A DNA stretch of 26,219 bases from G020353115 sp964389685 (GCA_964389685.1 CAYMFM010000055.1:1-26219), one strand, 5' to 3'. Shown: positions 15,752 through 24,283, counted from the stretch's first letter. The notes: generated by a model not told the origin, from the letters alone. Numbers and translations: made by a program.

Positions 15752-18121
15752 ATGTTAAGAAATTACCTTAGGATCACCCTACGAAACTTCGTAAGAAATC
15801 CAATCTATAATTTGATCAACATCCTAAGTCTTACGATCGGTATTGTCTGCTCTGTTTTGATCATTTTATACATCAGTCATGAACTGAGTTACGACCGTTT
15901 TCATGAAAACGGGAAATTTATCTACCGGGTTGCGATGGAATCGACAGATTCCGAAGGAAGCAGAAAAAGCGGTAATACCACCGCAGCGGTGGGACCGAGT
16001 TTCCTGGAAGAGATTCCCGAAGTTGAGCAGATGGTCAGGTTAAGGTATCCCGTTGACGGTTATTATTATGATGATGGCAAGCAGTATTATGATCCGTCTA
16101 TTGTATATGCTGATTCCTCGCTGCTACAACTTTTCTCGTTCCGATTGATCTCGGGAAATCCGGAAACGATTCTTCGCGAACCCTATTCTGTTGTATTGAC
16201 TGAAGAGACAGCCAACCGGATATTTGGGGACCGGAACCCGATAGGGGAACAACTGGTACTGAATAACGAGAACTACATGATAACGGGAATCATGCAGGCT
16301 TCACCTGCAAGATCACACATCCGTTTCACCTCCCTGATCTCCTTTTCAACCCTTTACAAAGATTCGAGGTTTCACATGGACTGGAATGGCGGGTGGCAAT
16401 ACTTTACCTACATCAAGCTTTACGAGGGAGCTGATATTGAGCGGCTAAAAGAGAGAATGCCGGATTTTATGTACAAACACATCAACTACATTTATGAAGA
16501 GGCAGGAGCTTCCCTGCAACCAATCTTCCAGCCACTATTCACAATCCACATGAACCCGGAAATCGGTGATGGATTCGGACCGGGTGGAAGCCCCTCTTCC
16601 CTGCTCATCTATTCAGCCATTGCGCTTTTCATCCTGTTCCTTGCCAGCATCAATTTTATGAATCTTTCCACCGCCCGGGCAACCACACGTGCAAAAGAGG
16701 TAGGTATTCGGAAGGTAGTTGGTGCTCACCGGGGAAAAATCATCCGGCAATTTTTAAGTGAATCCATACTGCTCAGCCTGATAGGAATGATACTGGCTTT
16801 AATCCTGATTGAGATTATATTACCCAAATTCAACATCATTATCGGCAGGGATTTGAGTTTGTATTCCGCTTCCAACTGGAAGATCATCCTGTTCCTGCCT
16901 CTGCTTGTCGTTATCATCGGATTCCTCTCCGGCAGTTATCCCTCCTTTTATACTTCCGCATTCCAGCCAACGCACATCATTAAGGGAGATGCTGTCCCCT
17001 CAAAAGGCAACCCGCGAATCCGGAATATCCTGGTGCTTCTTCAATTCTTCATTTCCACCGTACTCATTATCTCCACACTGGTTATCTATTTCCAGATCGG
17101 GTACATGAAAAACAAGGATGTCGGTTACGATAAGGAGAGTATGATCATCATCCCGATGATCGATGAAGAGACACGCAACCGGTATCAGGTTATTAAAACA
17201 GAGTTATCAACACTGCCGGAAGTGCTGAGTATCTCTGCCTCCTCTGATTACCCTGGTCATTCGATTACCAGTAACGGCTATCTGCCGGAAGGATTCGAAG
17301 AATACATCATGATCAATGTTCTGGATGTGGATTTCGATTTTCTGGAAACCTACGGATTGGATATCGTTGCCGGCAGGGGATTTTCAGAAGCATTTCCAGC
17401 AGACAAAAACGATTACCTGATCAATGAGAAACTGGCTGAGCGGTTGGGCTGGGAGGATCCGGTGGGAAAAACGATCTCCCGGGGGTCTGACCATACGGTG
17501 ATCGGGGTGGTGAAAGATTTCAATTTTGCCTCCCTGCATGAAGAGATCAAGCCCCTCATTTTTTCGATGAATCCCTATATGGGCTATCGTTATCTCTCTC
17601 TCGCTATTGCTAAAAACGAAATGCAAAAAACCCTCCAGGATATACAGGGGATATGGGAAAAGCAGCTTCCCGGTTCCGAGTTCAATTACTTCTTCCTGGA
17701 TGATGAATTTGACGGCGTTTACCGCTCTGAATTGCAATTCAGGGAAACGCTGATCTATTTCACCATCCTGGCCATCCTTATCGCATGCATGGGGCTTTTC
17801 GGGCTTGCATCGTTTACCACCGGACAACGCACAAAAGAGATTGGAATACGAAAGGTTATGGGCGCCTCAAGTGGGCGGATCATGGGATCCTTTGCATTAC
17901 AATTTACCAAGTGGGTATTCCTGGCAAACCTGATCGCATGGCCTGTGGCTTATTTCATCATGAAGAAATGGCTGCAAAATTTCAACTACCGGATTGATTT
18001 TCCCATCTGGGTATTGATCATTACCGCCATTGGGATATCCATGATCGCTATCCTCACCATAAGTTTCCACGCCCTCAAGGTTGCCAATACACAACCGGCA
18101 AAAACATTGAAATACGAATAA
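15752..18121 (+). CDS. ABC transporter permease, MacB/FtsX type with duplicated core (first of pair)
   Basis: A 789-residue inner-membrane protein with the Bacteroidota double-permease plan. There is one N-terminal helix (about 20-42), a periplasmic MacB-type domain (about 45-275), three helices (about 279-300, 335-360, 375-395), another helix (about 430-450), a second periplasmic domain (about 455-660), and three final helices (about 670-690, 720-740, 755-778). The cytoplasmic coupling loops KEVGIRKVVGA (about 315) and KEIGIRKVMGA (about 695) show the internal duplication, and the tail is PAKTLKYE. MacB/FtsX-type permeases do not usually move substrate through a channel; they transmit ATP-driven motion to the periplasm. 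The matching ATPase is not adjacent. The next permease starts 4 bp after the stop, so the two are cotranscribed and may form a heterodimer. Confidence 0.87.
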   Translation: MLRNYLRITLRNFVRNPIYNLINILSLTIGIVCSVLIILYISHELSYDRFHENGKFIYRVAMESTDSEGSRKSGNTTAAVGPSFLEEIPEVEQMVRLRYPVDGYYYDDGKQYYDPSIVYADSSLLQLFSFRLISGNPETILREPYSVVLTEETANRIFGDRNPIGEQLVLNNENYMITGIMQASPARSHIRFTSLISFSTLYKDSRFHMDWNGGWQYFTYIKLYEGADIERLKERMPDFMYKHINYIYEEAGASLQPIFQPLFTIHMNPEIGDGFGPGGSPSSLLIYSAIALFILFLASINFMNLSTARATTRAKEVGIRKVVGAHRGKIIRQFLSESILLSLIGMILALILIEIILPKFNIIIGRDLSLYSASNWKIILFLPLLVVIIGFLSGSYPSFYTSAFQPTHIIKGDAVPSKGNPRIRNILVLLQFFISTVLIISTLVIYFQIGYMKNKDVGYDKESMIIIPMIDEETRNRYQVIKTELSTLPEVLSISASSDYPGHSITSNGYLPEGFEEYIMINVLDVDFDFLETYGLDIVAGRGFSEAFPADKNDYLINEKLAERLGWEDPVGKTISRGSDHTVIGVVKDFNFASLHEEIKPLIFSMNPYMGYRYLSLAIAKNEMQKTLQDIQGIWEKQLPGSEFNYFFLDDEFDGVYRSELQFRETLIYFTILAILIACMGLFGLASFTTGQRTKEIGIRKVMGASSGRIMGSFALQFTKWVFLANLIAWPVAYFIMKKWLQNFNYRIDFPIWVLIITAIGISMIAILTISFHALKVANTQPAKTLKYE

Positions 18122-18125
18122 AAAG

Positions 18126-20543
18126 ATGTTCTGGAACTACCTTAAAACGAGTTTACGCATTTTCTGGAGACAGCGCATCATTTCCCTGATCAACCTGGTG
18201 GGATTATCTGCCGGATTAGCCGGATCGTTCATCATCTTGCTGTTCCTGCTCTCAGAAATTTCATTTGACCGCTTTCATAAAAACGGGAATACCGTATACC
18301 GGGTCTTCAGTCACGACACCGTCCATCAGACAAAAATAGCAGCCGGTCCATACCTCCTGGGCAGATACATCCGGGAAGAGCTTCCTGATGTAGCAGAGGT
18401 AGTCTCTATCTATTTTGCTGAAGATCTAAACATCAGTATTGAAGATGGGAGAGCCGACAGGAAACCGGAATTCATGGATGCCCCGCTATTTCTCTGTGTC
18501 GATAGCGGATTTTTCGATGTATTCACATTTCCCGTGGTTCGTGGAAATGTTTCCATGTTGTTCCGCAATCCGAACGCATTGGCTATCTCGGAAAAAATGG
18601 CTGAACGCTTCTTCCCGGGAAAAGACCCGCTCGGCAGCACACTCCAGGTAAACCATAAAGGTGACGTATTCTACCTGACCATCCACGCTGTTTTTAAGGA
18701 CTTTTCAAAAAGTTCATCAATTAAAGCAGAATACATATCCGGTATCGATCTGGCATTTGATTTTATGGTGAAGGATATCATCAGCACCGGAGAGGTGGCG
18801 GCCGATGGAGATTATTACAGGGATGACTGGATGGCTGCCTTTTTCCCTACATTCATTATGTTCAATAGAAAGGTGGATATCCAGGCAAAAGAGAAAGGGA
18901 TAAAATCGATCGCGGAAACTCACAATCCGGATGATTCAAGAAAATTCAAGCTCCAGCGGTTGAGGGATATACACCTCAACTCCTCCGATCTGTTCACCAT
19001 CTGGATCCAGGTTGGTGATAAAAAGAACCTCTACCTTTTTTCCATTATCGGATTGCTGCTGTTGCTGGTTGCAACCAACAATTACATACTGCTGGCAACC
19101 GCAAGTTCCCTTAAGCGCGTAAGGGAAACAGGGATCCGGAAAGTCACCGGAGCAATGAAAAAGGATCTCTGGAACCAGCTCATTGTTGAGAGCTCATTGT
19201 TTGCCCTGATCACCTTTCCATTTGCTCTGATCCTGGTTGAGGTCTCACTCCCGAAGGTAAACCAGCTCTTCGGGACAACGCTGGATCTCTATTCAAGCAA
19301 CATCCACCTGGTCCTTTTATTTCTCCTGATCACCCTCGTTATCGGATTAGTATCCGGATGGTACAACGCGATCTTTCTATCGCGATCAACCCCCGTTGAG
19401 ATCCTGAAAGACAAGTATACCGTCGGTCACAAAAAGAACCTGATGCGCCGGGGACTGATCATTATCCAGCTGATCACTTTCACGGGACTGATGGTCTGTG
19501 CCGGTTTTGTTGAACGGCAGATCCACTACATGATGCACAAAGATCTCGGTTACAACAGCGAAAACCTGTTGAAGATCATGATAAAAGATGAACAATTTAA
19601 ATCCAATTGCCGCATGTTTTGCCAGGAGGTCTCTGCACTCCCCGGCGTGGTTTCCGCTGCTGGGACCATGTGGGCTCCACCTTCCAACAGTGTCTTCAGC
19701 TACCAGATACCCCATCCGCGAAATCCCGATGAAAACATTGTCCTGGACGTGGTTAACGTGGATTACAACTTCATGGAAACCATGCAATTCAGATTAATCA
19801 AGGGGAGATTCTTTTCTGAAGAGCGGGGGACGGATGAACAATCCATCATTTTGAATGAAACAGCAAGCAGGGAAATCGGGGAGGAAAATATCGTGGGATT
19901 AAACACCTACCTTGGAGAGGTCATCGGGATTGTCGAGGATTTCAACATTCATTCGCTCCACTCTGCGGTAAAGCCACAGGCATTTCTTCTGGCTCCTAAA
20001 CGCGTCAGGGAGGTGGTGGTACGGATTAAACCTGACCAGGATGTCCAGGAGATCAACCGTCAGATTACCGAAGTATATCACCGGTTCTCTCCAGATGCGC
20101 GGATATCGGTCTTTGCTTTTGATGAAGAGCTTTACGACATGTACCAGGAAGAGGTGGTCCTGCGAAAGATCCTGGTATTCTTTACCATTCTTGTTATCCT
20201 GATCGCTTCCCTGGGCTTGTTCGGGCTATCCATGTTCCTGTCTGAGATACGAACAAAAGAGATCAGCATACGGAAAGTTCACGGTGCCGGTGTTCGTCAA
20301 ATCATCCATGCGGTCGTGAATGAATTCCTGGTTCTTACGATCATTTCATGGGGACTGGCATGGCCCATTTCCTGGTTATTGATATCCCGCTGGTTGCAGA
20401 ATTTCCCCTACCGGATCGGTTTTACCTGGTGGATCTTCCTGCTTGCCGCTGGCGGGTCCCTGGTGCTGGTGTTCATTGCCCTGGGATACCAATCCATCCA
20501 GGCCATCAGGAGTCAACCCGCCCGGGCATTGAAGTATGAATGA
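18126..20543 (+). CDS. ABC transporter permease, MacB/FtsX type with duplicated core (second of pair)
   Basis: An 805-residue paralogue of the preceding permease with the same order of segments: N-terminal helix (about 18-42), first periplasmic domain, helices starting near 303 (LFSIIGLLLLLVATNNYILL), second periplasmic domain, and three C-terminal helices from about 680. The coupling loops are RETGIRKVTGA (about 331) and KEISIRKVHGAG (about 711), and the tail is PARALKYE. Sequence divergence between the two is high outside these loops, as expected of old duplicates with distinct periplasmic faces. The gene starts 4 bp after its partner and its stop runs directly into a 7-bp tandem repeat. 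A pair of permeases under a dedicated sigma-54 system suggests a stress-induced envelope function such as antimicrobial export or lipoprotein handling; that is inference. Confidence 0.86.
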   Translation: MFWNYLKTSLRIFWRQRIISLINLVGLSAGLAGSFIILLFLLSEISFDRFHKNGNTVYRVFSHDTVHQTKIAAGPYLLGRYIREELPDVAEVVSIYFAEDLNISIEDGRADRKPEFMDAPLFLCVDSGFFDVFTFPVVRGNVSMLFRNPNALAISEKMAERFFPGKDPLGSTLQVNHKGDVFYLTIHAVFKDFSKSSSIKAEYISGIDLAFDFMVKDIISTGEVAADGDYYRDDWMAAFFPTFIMFNRKVDIQAKEKGIKSIAETHNPDDSRKFKLQRLRDIHLNSSDLFTIWIQVGDKKNLYLFSIIGLLLLLVATNNYILLATASSLKRVRETGIRKVTGAMKKDLWNQLIVESSLFALITFPFALILVEVSLPKVNQLFGTTLDLYSSNIHLVLLFLLITLVIGLVSGWYNAIFLSRSTPVEILKDKYTVGHKKNLMRRGLIIIQLITFTGLMVCAGFVERQIHYMMHKDLGYNSENLLKIMIKDEQFKSNCRMFCQEVSALPGVVSAAGTMWAPPSNSVFSYQIPHPRNPDENIVLDVVNVDYNFMETMQFRLIKGRFFSEERGTDEQSIILNETASREIGEENIVGLNTYLGEVIGIVEDFNIHSLHSAVKPQAFLLAPKRVREVVVRIKPDQDVQEINRQITEVYHRFSPDARISVFAFDEELYDMYQEEVVLRKILVFFTILVILIASLGLFGLSMFLSEIRTKEISIRKVHGAGVRQIIHAVVNEFLVLTIISWGLAWPISWLLISRWLQNFPYRIGFTWWIFLLAAGGSLVLVFIALGYQSIQAIRSQPARALKYE

Positions 20544-20575
20544 ATGAGTAGTGAGAAGTGAGTAATGAGTAAAGA
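20541..20575. repeat. Five degenerate 7-bp tandem units beginning at the permease stop codon
   Basis: Units read TGAATGA, GTAGTGA, GAAGTGA, GTAATGA and GTAAAGA. The first unit includes the TGA stop of the second permease. The array marks the left edge of repeat island 1. Confidence 0.6.
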
Positions 20576-20669
20576 GTTGTGTTTACTGCCACACGCATCT
20601 GCCATGGGCATGGGTATGCTACCTATTGGACATATTTTTCTTATATATTTCAATCCATCTGAAACGAAA

Positions 20670-20734
20670 AACCCCGAAAGGGTTAAATAATCAATAGCCC
20701 GGGGTAAGCGAACGAATGTGAGTGTAACCCCGGG
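20670..20734. repeat. Double-hairpin repeat (AACCC/GGGTT and CCCGGGGT/ACCCCGGG)
   Basis: A small hairpin at 20670-20684 is followed by perfect 8-bp arms at 20698-20705 and 20727-20734. The layout looks like a REP-type intergenic unit. Being 127 bp after the permease stop it might also end that transcript, but there is no T-run. Confidence 0.55.
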
Positions 20735-20900
20735 AAAGAGAACTCCTGGATAATACGATCCAACTACTTTATTTAATTAATGTGAAATCCTTTCATGGAT
20801 CGTGTATTAGCAAGCGTCAATCCAGGTAGCAAGCTTTCAGAGGGAAAAAGTGGGAGACGAGTAGACGAAGAGAGGAGGTATCGGATCGCCTGGAGGGTTG

Positions 20901-20946
20901 CGGTCCATGGGAGGATTTCCTTTTGAATTGCCAGATGCCTGGACCG
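20901..20946 (+). repeat. 46-bp inverted-end element, copy 1 (complete)
   Basis: The ends CGGTCCA and TGGACCG are exact reverse complements. Complete copies at 21476-21521 (minus) and 25407-25452 have the same length and an internal ATTTCC/TTTTCC block; left halves occur at 24746 and 24971. The word ATCGCCTGG stands just upstream, as ATCGCTTGG and ATCGTCTGG do at two other copies. Confidence 0.65.
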
Positions 20947-21032
20947 CTTTTCAATGATTCCGATTCTTTCTAAAAACATCCCGCACCTACGGCGCTCAAA
21001 AACTGCATCGTTAATCATTCTAAAAACAGGTC

Positions 21033-21045
21033 GTCCCTACGGGAC
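21033..21045. repeat. Short palindrome GTCCC-TAC-GGGAC
   Basis: A perfect 5-bp hairpin ending one base before the MITE-like element. A looser relative, with CACCTACGG at its core, lies at 20980-20999 after the same ATTCTAAAAACA word. Confidence 0.45.
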
Positions 21046-21270
21046 TAATTAACTCAAGTTGCTAGTTATTGTAAATAGTTATATGATTTGCTTAAATTAT
21101 AGAATCTCCCATTGGAGAGTGACTCTCCGAGTCGCTCCTCCCGCCATCAGCGGGAGTTTACAGAGCGCTCTGGAGAGCGCAAACGACTTGGAAAGTCGTT
21201 CTCCAAAGGTGTTTTCTATACATACAATATGTCTGGCACTTCATCTATAACTAGCAACTTGAGTTAATTA
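21046..21270. mobile_element. MITE-like element, 225 bp with perfect 24-bp terminal inverted repeats
   Basis: Bases 21046-21069 and 21247-21270 are perfect reverse complements over 24 bp (the left arm begins TAATTAACTCAAGTTGC). The ends include TTAA, so a TTAA or TA target duplication is possible but cannot be told apart from the repeat itself. The core is a row of four perfect hairpins: GGAGAG/CTCTCC (21114-21128), CTCCCGC/GCGGGAG (21138-21156), GCGCTCT/AGAGCGC (21165-21180) and AACGACTT/AAGTCGTT (21182-21200). There is no transposase, so any movement would need help from elsewhere. Uncorrupted arms suggest recent insertion or selection. Confidence 0.65.
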
Positions 21271-21329
21271 AGTGAAAAAACAACTGGCTCCGTAGGCCTG
21301 CCTGACAGGCTGGAGTCAAATGTTGGTAG

Positions 21330-21391
21330 CCAGGGGCGTGTCCCATAGGTCCATAGGACTCCGATGGAGGATCACTATGTGAAGCCCCTGG
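21330..21391. repeat. Long-range hairpin CCAGGGGC/GCCCCTGG
   Basis: Perfect 8-bp arms at 21330-21337 and 21384-21391 enclose two small hairpins, GTCC-ATA-GGAC and TCC-GAT-GGA. It is the first of three stacked structures leading into the 46-bp element. Confidence 0.5.
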
Positions 21392-21414
21392 TTGGGAGAT
21401 CCGCATAATAAAGG

Positions 21415-21476
21415 GCCCCGTGAAATAAGCTTTATCATTTATGCTCCTCCAAATAGAATGATCTATTTCACGGGGC
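21415..21476. repeat. Hairpin with 13-bp perfect arms
   Basis: GCCCCGTGAAATA (21415-21427) pairs exactly with TATTTCACGGGGC (21464-21476) around a 36-nt loop. Its right arm ends on the first base of the 46-bp element copy 2, so the two structures abut. Confidence 0.6.
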
Positions 21477-21592
21477 GGGCCAACTGCGATGTTGTACAAT
21501 AGGAAATTGTTACATGGGCCGAAACTTAGCGAGCCTGCGAGCGATCTCATGAGCCAGGCTTGTGTGAATGCAAGTGGGCGGCGAGTAAATTT
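21476..21592 (-). repeat. 46-bp element copy 2 plus its long extension (minus orientation)
   Basis: The 46-bp element occupies 21476-21521. On the minus strand it is preceded by about 70 bp (21522-21592) that match 24901-24970 on the plus strand, sharing TTACTCGCC, GCATTCACACA, CCTGGCTCAT and CGCTAAGTT. The two long copies face opposite ways on either side of the S9 peptidase gene. Confidence 0.65.
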
Positions 21593-21620
21593 GCCAACCG
21601 TACATAAAAGTAAACCCCAT

Positions 21621-21727
21621 CCGTCAGACCCCAAATGGGTCAGACGGGTACAGTGATAACCGGTCTGACCGCTAGCGTGTGTGCCGGACTGCAGGGAGTC
21701 GGTCTGACCGATGATATCTGACCGACT
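21621..21727. repeat. Cluster of GTCTGACC/GTCAGACC dyads
   Basis: Three dyads follow each other: CCGTCAGACCC/GGGTCAGACGG (21621-21647, one central mismatch), CGGTCTGACCG (21661-21671), and AGTCGGTC/GACCGACT (21697-21727, 8-bp perfect arms). A relative with CGGTCAGAC followed by ATATCTGA lies at 25571-25599. Confidence 0.55.
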
Positions 21728-21731
21728 GCAA

Positions 21732-21745
21732 AGTGGAGCGACGAG
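21732..21745 (+). repeat. Right half of a CTCGTCGC-family hairpin
   Basis: AGTGGAGCGACGAG matches the right arm and inner flank of the family at 21870, 24604 and 26021, but no left arm is present. Confidence 0.5.
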
Positions 21746-21869
21746 AAAAACGGTCGGGTGGAAAGGTACCTTATAAAAAATCAGCTCAGCAGGAGTGACT
21801 CCACCGCCAATGCAAGGCATTATTTCACATGGCTGACGGATCGGCGTACGACTCCCGGACTTCCGTATA

Positions 21870-21990
21870 CTCGTCGCCCCAGCTGAAGTGGAGCGACGAG
21901 GGAACCGGTCGTGCCCCGTCCGCCAACCGGCGGATTCGGGGTACGACTGTTGAGGTTCCAATAACTCGTCGCCCGAATTGCAGTCGAAAA
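21870..21990. repeat. CTCGTCGC hairpin - CGTGCCCCG hairpin - truncated CTCGTCGC unit
   Basis: CTCGTCGC (21870-21877) pairs with GCGACGAG (21893-21900), 31 bp overall. Next, CGTGCCCCG (21910-21918) pairs with CGGGGTACG (21937-21945) including one G-T pair, extended inside by TCCGCC/GGCGGA (21919-21934). A left-half unit with CTCGTCGCCCGAATTGCAG starts at 21965 and breaks off near 21988. The same order occurs at 25936-26093. Confidence 0.65.
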
Positions 21991-22009
21991 TTCTTTCTTT
22001 GGAGTCTAT

Positions 22010-22060
22010 GGCATAACTCAATAACCACTCCCGGGATGCCTTTGGCATAACCTAATAACC
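22010..22060. repeat. 17-bp direct repeat just upstream of the S9 peptidase gene
   Basis: GGCATAACTCAATAACC (22010-22026) and GGCATAACCTAATAACC (22044-22060) differ at two bases and start 34 bp apart. The second ends 6 bp before the ATG at 22067. Either a repeat-island remnant or a paired binding site; TGCCTTTG at 22037-22044 resembles a -7 box with one mismatch. Confidence 0.45.
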
Positions 22061-22066
22061 TATTTA

Positions 22067-24283
22067 ATGAACAAATTTTATACCTTTAAAAAAATGAACA
22101 AAAATGATAAGATCATGAGCACAAATGACCGTTTACAGAAAAACTCAGATTCACGAACAATTCCTAACCAGATTTATAGGATTATTCCACTGGTTTTATT
22201 CTTCATACTGCCTTTACAGTTGAAATCCCAGCGCAGCGCATTCACCATGGAAGAGGTGATGTCCTACCCTTTTCCTTCGGAGTTATCAGCAGCTGCAACA
22301 GGATCACGCATCGCCTGGGCATTCAACGAGTCGGGGCTGCGCAACATTTACGTTGCCGAGGGGCCTGATTTTGAAGCAAGGCAGCTCACCCGGTACATGA
22401 CCGATGACGGGCAGGCTATTTCCAGTCTTTCATTATCAGCAGACGGCAAGTGGATCGTTTACATTCGCGGTGGAGATTTCGGATCAAACTGGGATGATGC
22501 GTTACCGGTGAACCCGACGTTCAGCCCTGAGCCACCGAAGGTTCAGATATGGAGCGTTGCCTTTGAAGGGGGTGAACCCATCCTGCTTGGTGATGGTGAG
22601 AATCCGGTTATTTCTCCTCAAAGCGACCGGGTTGCATTCGTAAAATCAGGACAGATCTGGACGGTTCCTGTTGATGGCAGCAGCCCGGCTGAAAAACTTT
22701 TCACTGCCCGCGGGAGGAATGGATCACCCCAATGGTCTCCCGACGGTACCATGATGGCTTTTCAATCGAACAGGCAGGACCATGCTTTCATCGGCATATT
22801 CAGGGACAAGGAGACACCGATCCTCTGGATCGATCCCTCCTTTAACCGGGACGGCTCACCAAGGTGGTCTCCCGACGGTACTCAGATTGCATTTATCCGC
22901 ACACACGGTCGTGGGGGTGCTCCGGACTCTATACTTACTGCCAGCCATTATCCGTGGATGATCATGACTGCCAGTGCCCGGAATGGAAAAGCCAAACAGG
23001 TCTGGAAAGCACCGGAAACCATCCGGGGATCTGTCCCCTCGACCCATGGTGGTACCAACCTGCACTGGGCTGCGAAAAACCGGATCGTCTTCCTCTCCTA
23101 TCACGATGGCTGGCCCCATCTCTACAGCATACCGGATGAGGGTGGAGAAGCGTTGCTTCTGACCCCCGGTAGTTATATGGCAGAATACATTCACCTGAGT
23201 GCTGACCGCAACTGGCTGGTGTTCGCCGGCAATACGGGTGTCGATCCGAAGGATATCGACCGCAGGCACATCGTGAGGGTGGCCGTGGATAAATACGATG
23301 TTACGGAAGTGATGACCCCGGGTAACGGACTGGAATGGACACCGGTCATCACAGGCGATGGGAAACACCTCGTTTACCTCAGTGCAACGCCCCAGCGCCC
23401 TCCCCTGCCGGCTGTCATGAACATCGAAAATAAGCGCACACGGCTACTTGCTGAAGAGAGCATTCCGGAAAATTTCCCGACAAAGCAACTGGTTACTCCT
23501 GAACAGGTTGTTTTTAAATCAACGGATGGCATTCCGGTTCATGCAACCCTTTTCCAGAGTGCCGGCGGACCAAAAAAGAAACCGGCTGTTGTCTATGTAC
23601 ATGGCGGTCCTCCCAGGCAAATGTTGCTCGGCTGGCACTATTCATCCTATTACTCCAATGCCTATGCAGTCAACCAGTACCTGGCAAGCAGGGGATTTAT
23701 TGTACTATCGGTCAATTACAGGCTGGGTATCGGTTACGGGTATGAATTTCACCGGCCGGTGGACGGCGGGACACGGGGTGCGTCCGAATACAAGGATGTG
23801 AAAGCTGCCGGTCAGTGGCTTGCCAGTCAGGATTTTGTTGATGCAGCCAACATCGGCATCTACGGAGGTTCGTATGGCGGTTATCTCACCGCCATGGCGC
23901 TGGGACGCGATTCGGAACTGTTTGCTGCAGGAGTGGATATTCATGGCGTTCACAACCGTACGCAGGGGCGGGTCCGGTCACTGATCCTGCCGGACCAGTA
24001 CGAAAAAGCACCGGATGCTGAGCTTGCCCTTGAGGTTGCCTGGGAATCATCGCCGGTGTCATCCGTTGACACCTGGACCTCACCCGTACTGATCATTCAT
24101 GGAGATGACGACAGAAACGTGCAATTCAGCGAGAGTACCGACCTGGTTCAGCGTTTACTCAAAAAAGGTGTTCCGACCGAAACGCTTGTAATCGTTGATG
24201 ACACCCACCACTTTATGATGTTTAAAAATCAGTTGAAGGTCAACCTGGCGATAGCGGATTTTCTTTCGCGGTGGTTGTTCTAA
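22067..24283 (+). CDS. Secreted S9 peptidase, DPP IV/acylaminoacyl-peptidase-like
   Basis: A 738-residue frame. In-frame ATGs at codons 1, 10 (22094) and 17 (22115) leave the start open. The hydrophobic signal core IIPLVLFFILPLQL is at 39-52 with cleavage near LKSQ, so a later start would give a more normal signal peptide. Residues about 75-460 are a WD40-like propeller with repeated RWSPDGT / QWSPDGT motifs (222-228, 266-272). Residues about 480-738 are an alpha/beta-hydrolase domain: YVHGGPP (510-516), GGSYGGY with Ser602, HGDDDRNV with Asp682, and DTHHF with His714 as the likely triad. Family members cleave peptides from N-termini in the periplasm; substrate preference is not readable. The gene lies alone between two repeat islands that share repeats. 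Spot lines look richer in GC (about 53%) than the TPR gene (about 37-42%). Confidence 0.83.
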   Translation: MNKFYTFKKMNKNDKIMSTNDRLQKNSDSRTIPNQIYRIIPLVLFFILPLQLKSQRSAFTMEEVMSYPFPSELSAAATGSRIAWAFNESGLRNIYVAEGPDFEARQLTRYMTDDGQAISSLSLSADGKWIVYIRGGDFGSNWDDALPVNPTFSPEPPKVQIWSVAFEGGEPILLGDGENPVISPQSDRVAFVKSGQIWTVPVDGSSPAEKLFTARGRNGSPQWSPDGTMMAFQSNRQDHAFIGIFRDKETPILWIDPSFNRDGSPRWSPDGTQIAFIRTHGRGGAPDSILTASHYPWMIMTASARNGKAKQVWKAPETIRGSVPSTHGGTNLHWAAKNRIVFLSYHDGWPHLYSIPDEGGEALLLTPGSYMAEYIHLSADRNWLVFAGNTGVDPKDIDRRHIVRVAVDKYDVTEVMTPGNGLEWTPVITGDGKHLVYLSATPQRPPLPAVMNIENKRTRLLAEESIPENFPTKQLVTPEQVVFKSTDGIPVHATLFQSAGGPKKKPAVVYVHGGPPRQMLLGWHYSSYYSNAYAVNQYLASRGFIVLSVNYRLGIGYGYEFHRPVDGGTRGASEYKDVKAAGQWLASQDFVDAANIGIYGGSYGGYLTAMALGRDSELFAAGVDIHGVHNRTQGRVRSLILPDQYEKAPDAELALEVAWESSPVSSVDTWTSPVLIIHGDDDRNVQFSESTDLVQRLLKKGVPTETLVIVDDTHHFMMFKNQLKVNLAIADFLSRWLF

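Larger units (their letters stand above)
20544..22066. other. Repeat island 1 (about 1.5 kb without a credible gene)
   Basis: Nearly all of this gap can be assigned to repeats and hairpins: 7-bp tandems, a CCCGGGGT dyad, a full 46-bp element, a MITE-like element with 24-bp inverted ends, three stacked long-arm hairpins (21330-21521), GTCTGACC repeats, and CTCGTCGC/CGTGCCCCG hairpins up to the peptidase start. A minus-strand frame of 265 codons crosses most of it (21251-22048), but it is a mosaic of these repeats and is not called as a gene. Confidence 0.65.

Noticed and set aside
20773..21018. An 81-codon minus-strand frame
   Set aside because: It is the translation of the complete 46-bp element and its flanks; no other support.
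21251..22048. A 265-codon minus-strand open frame in repeat island 1
   Set aside because: It runs through at least four separate repeat families and hairpins, has no recognisable domain, and its peptide segments recur wherever the repeats recur. It is open by composition, not by coding selection.
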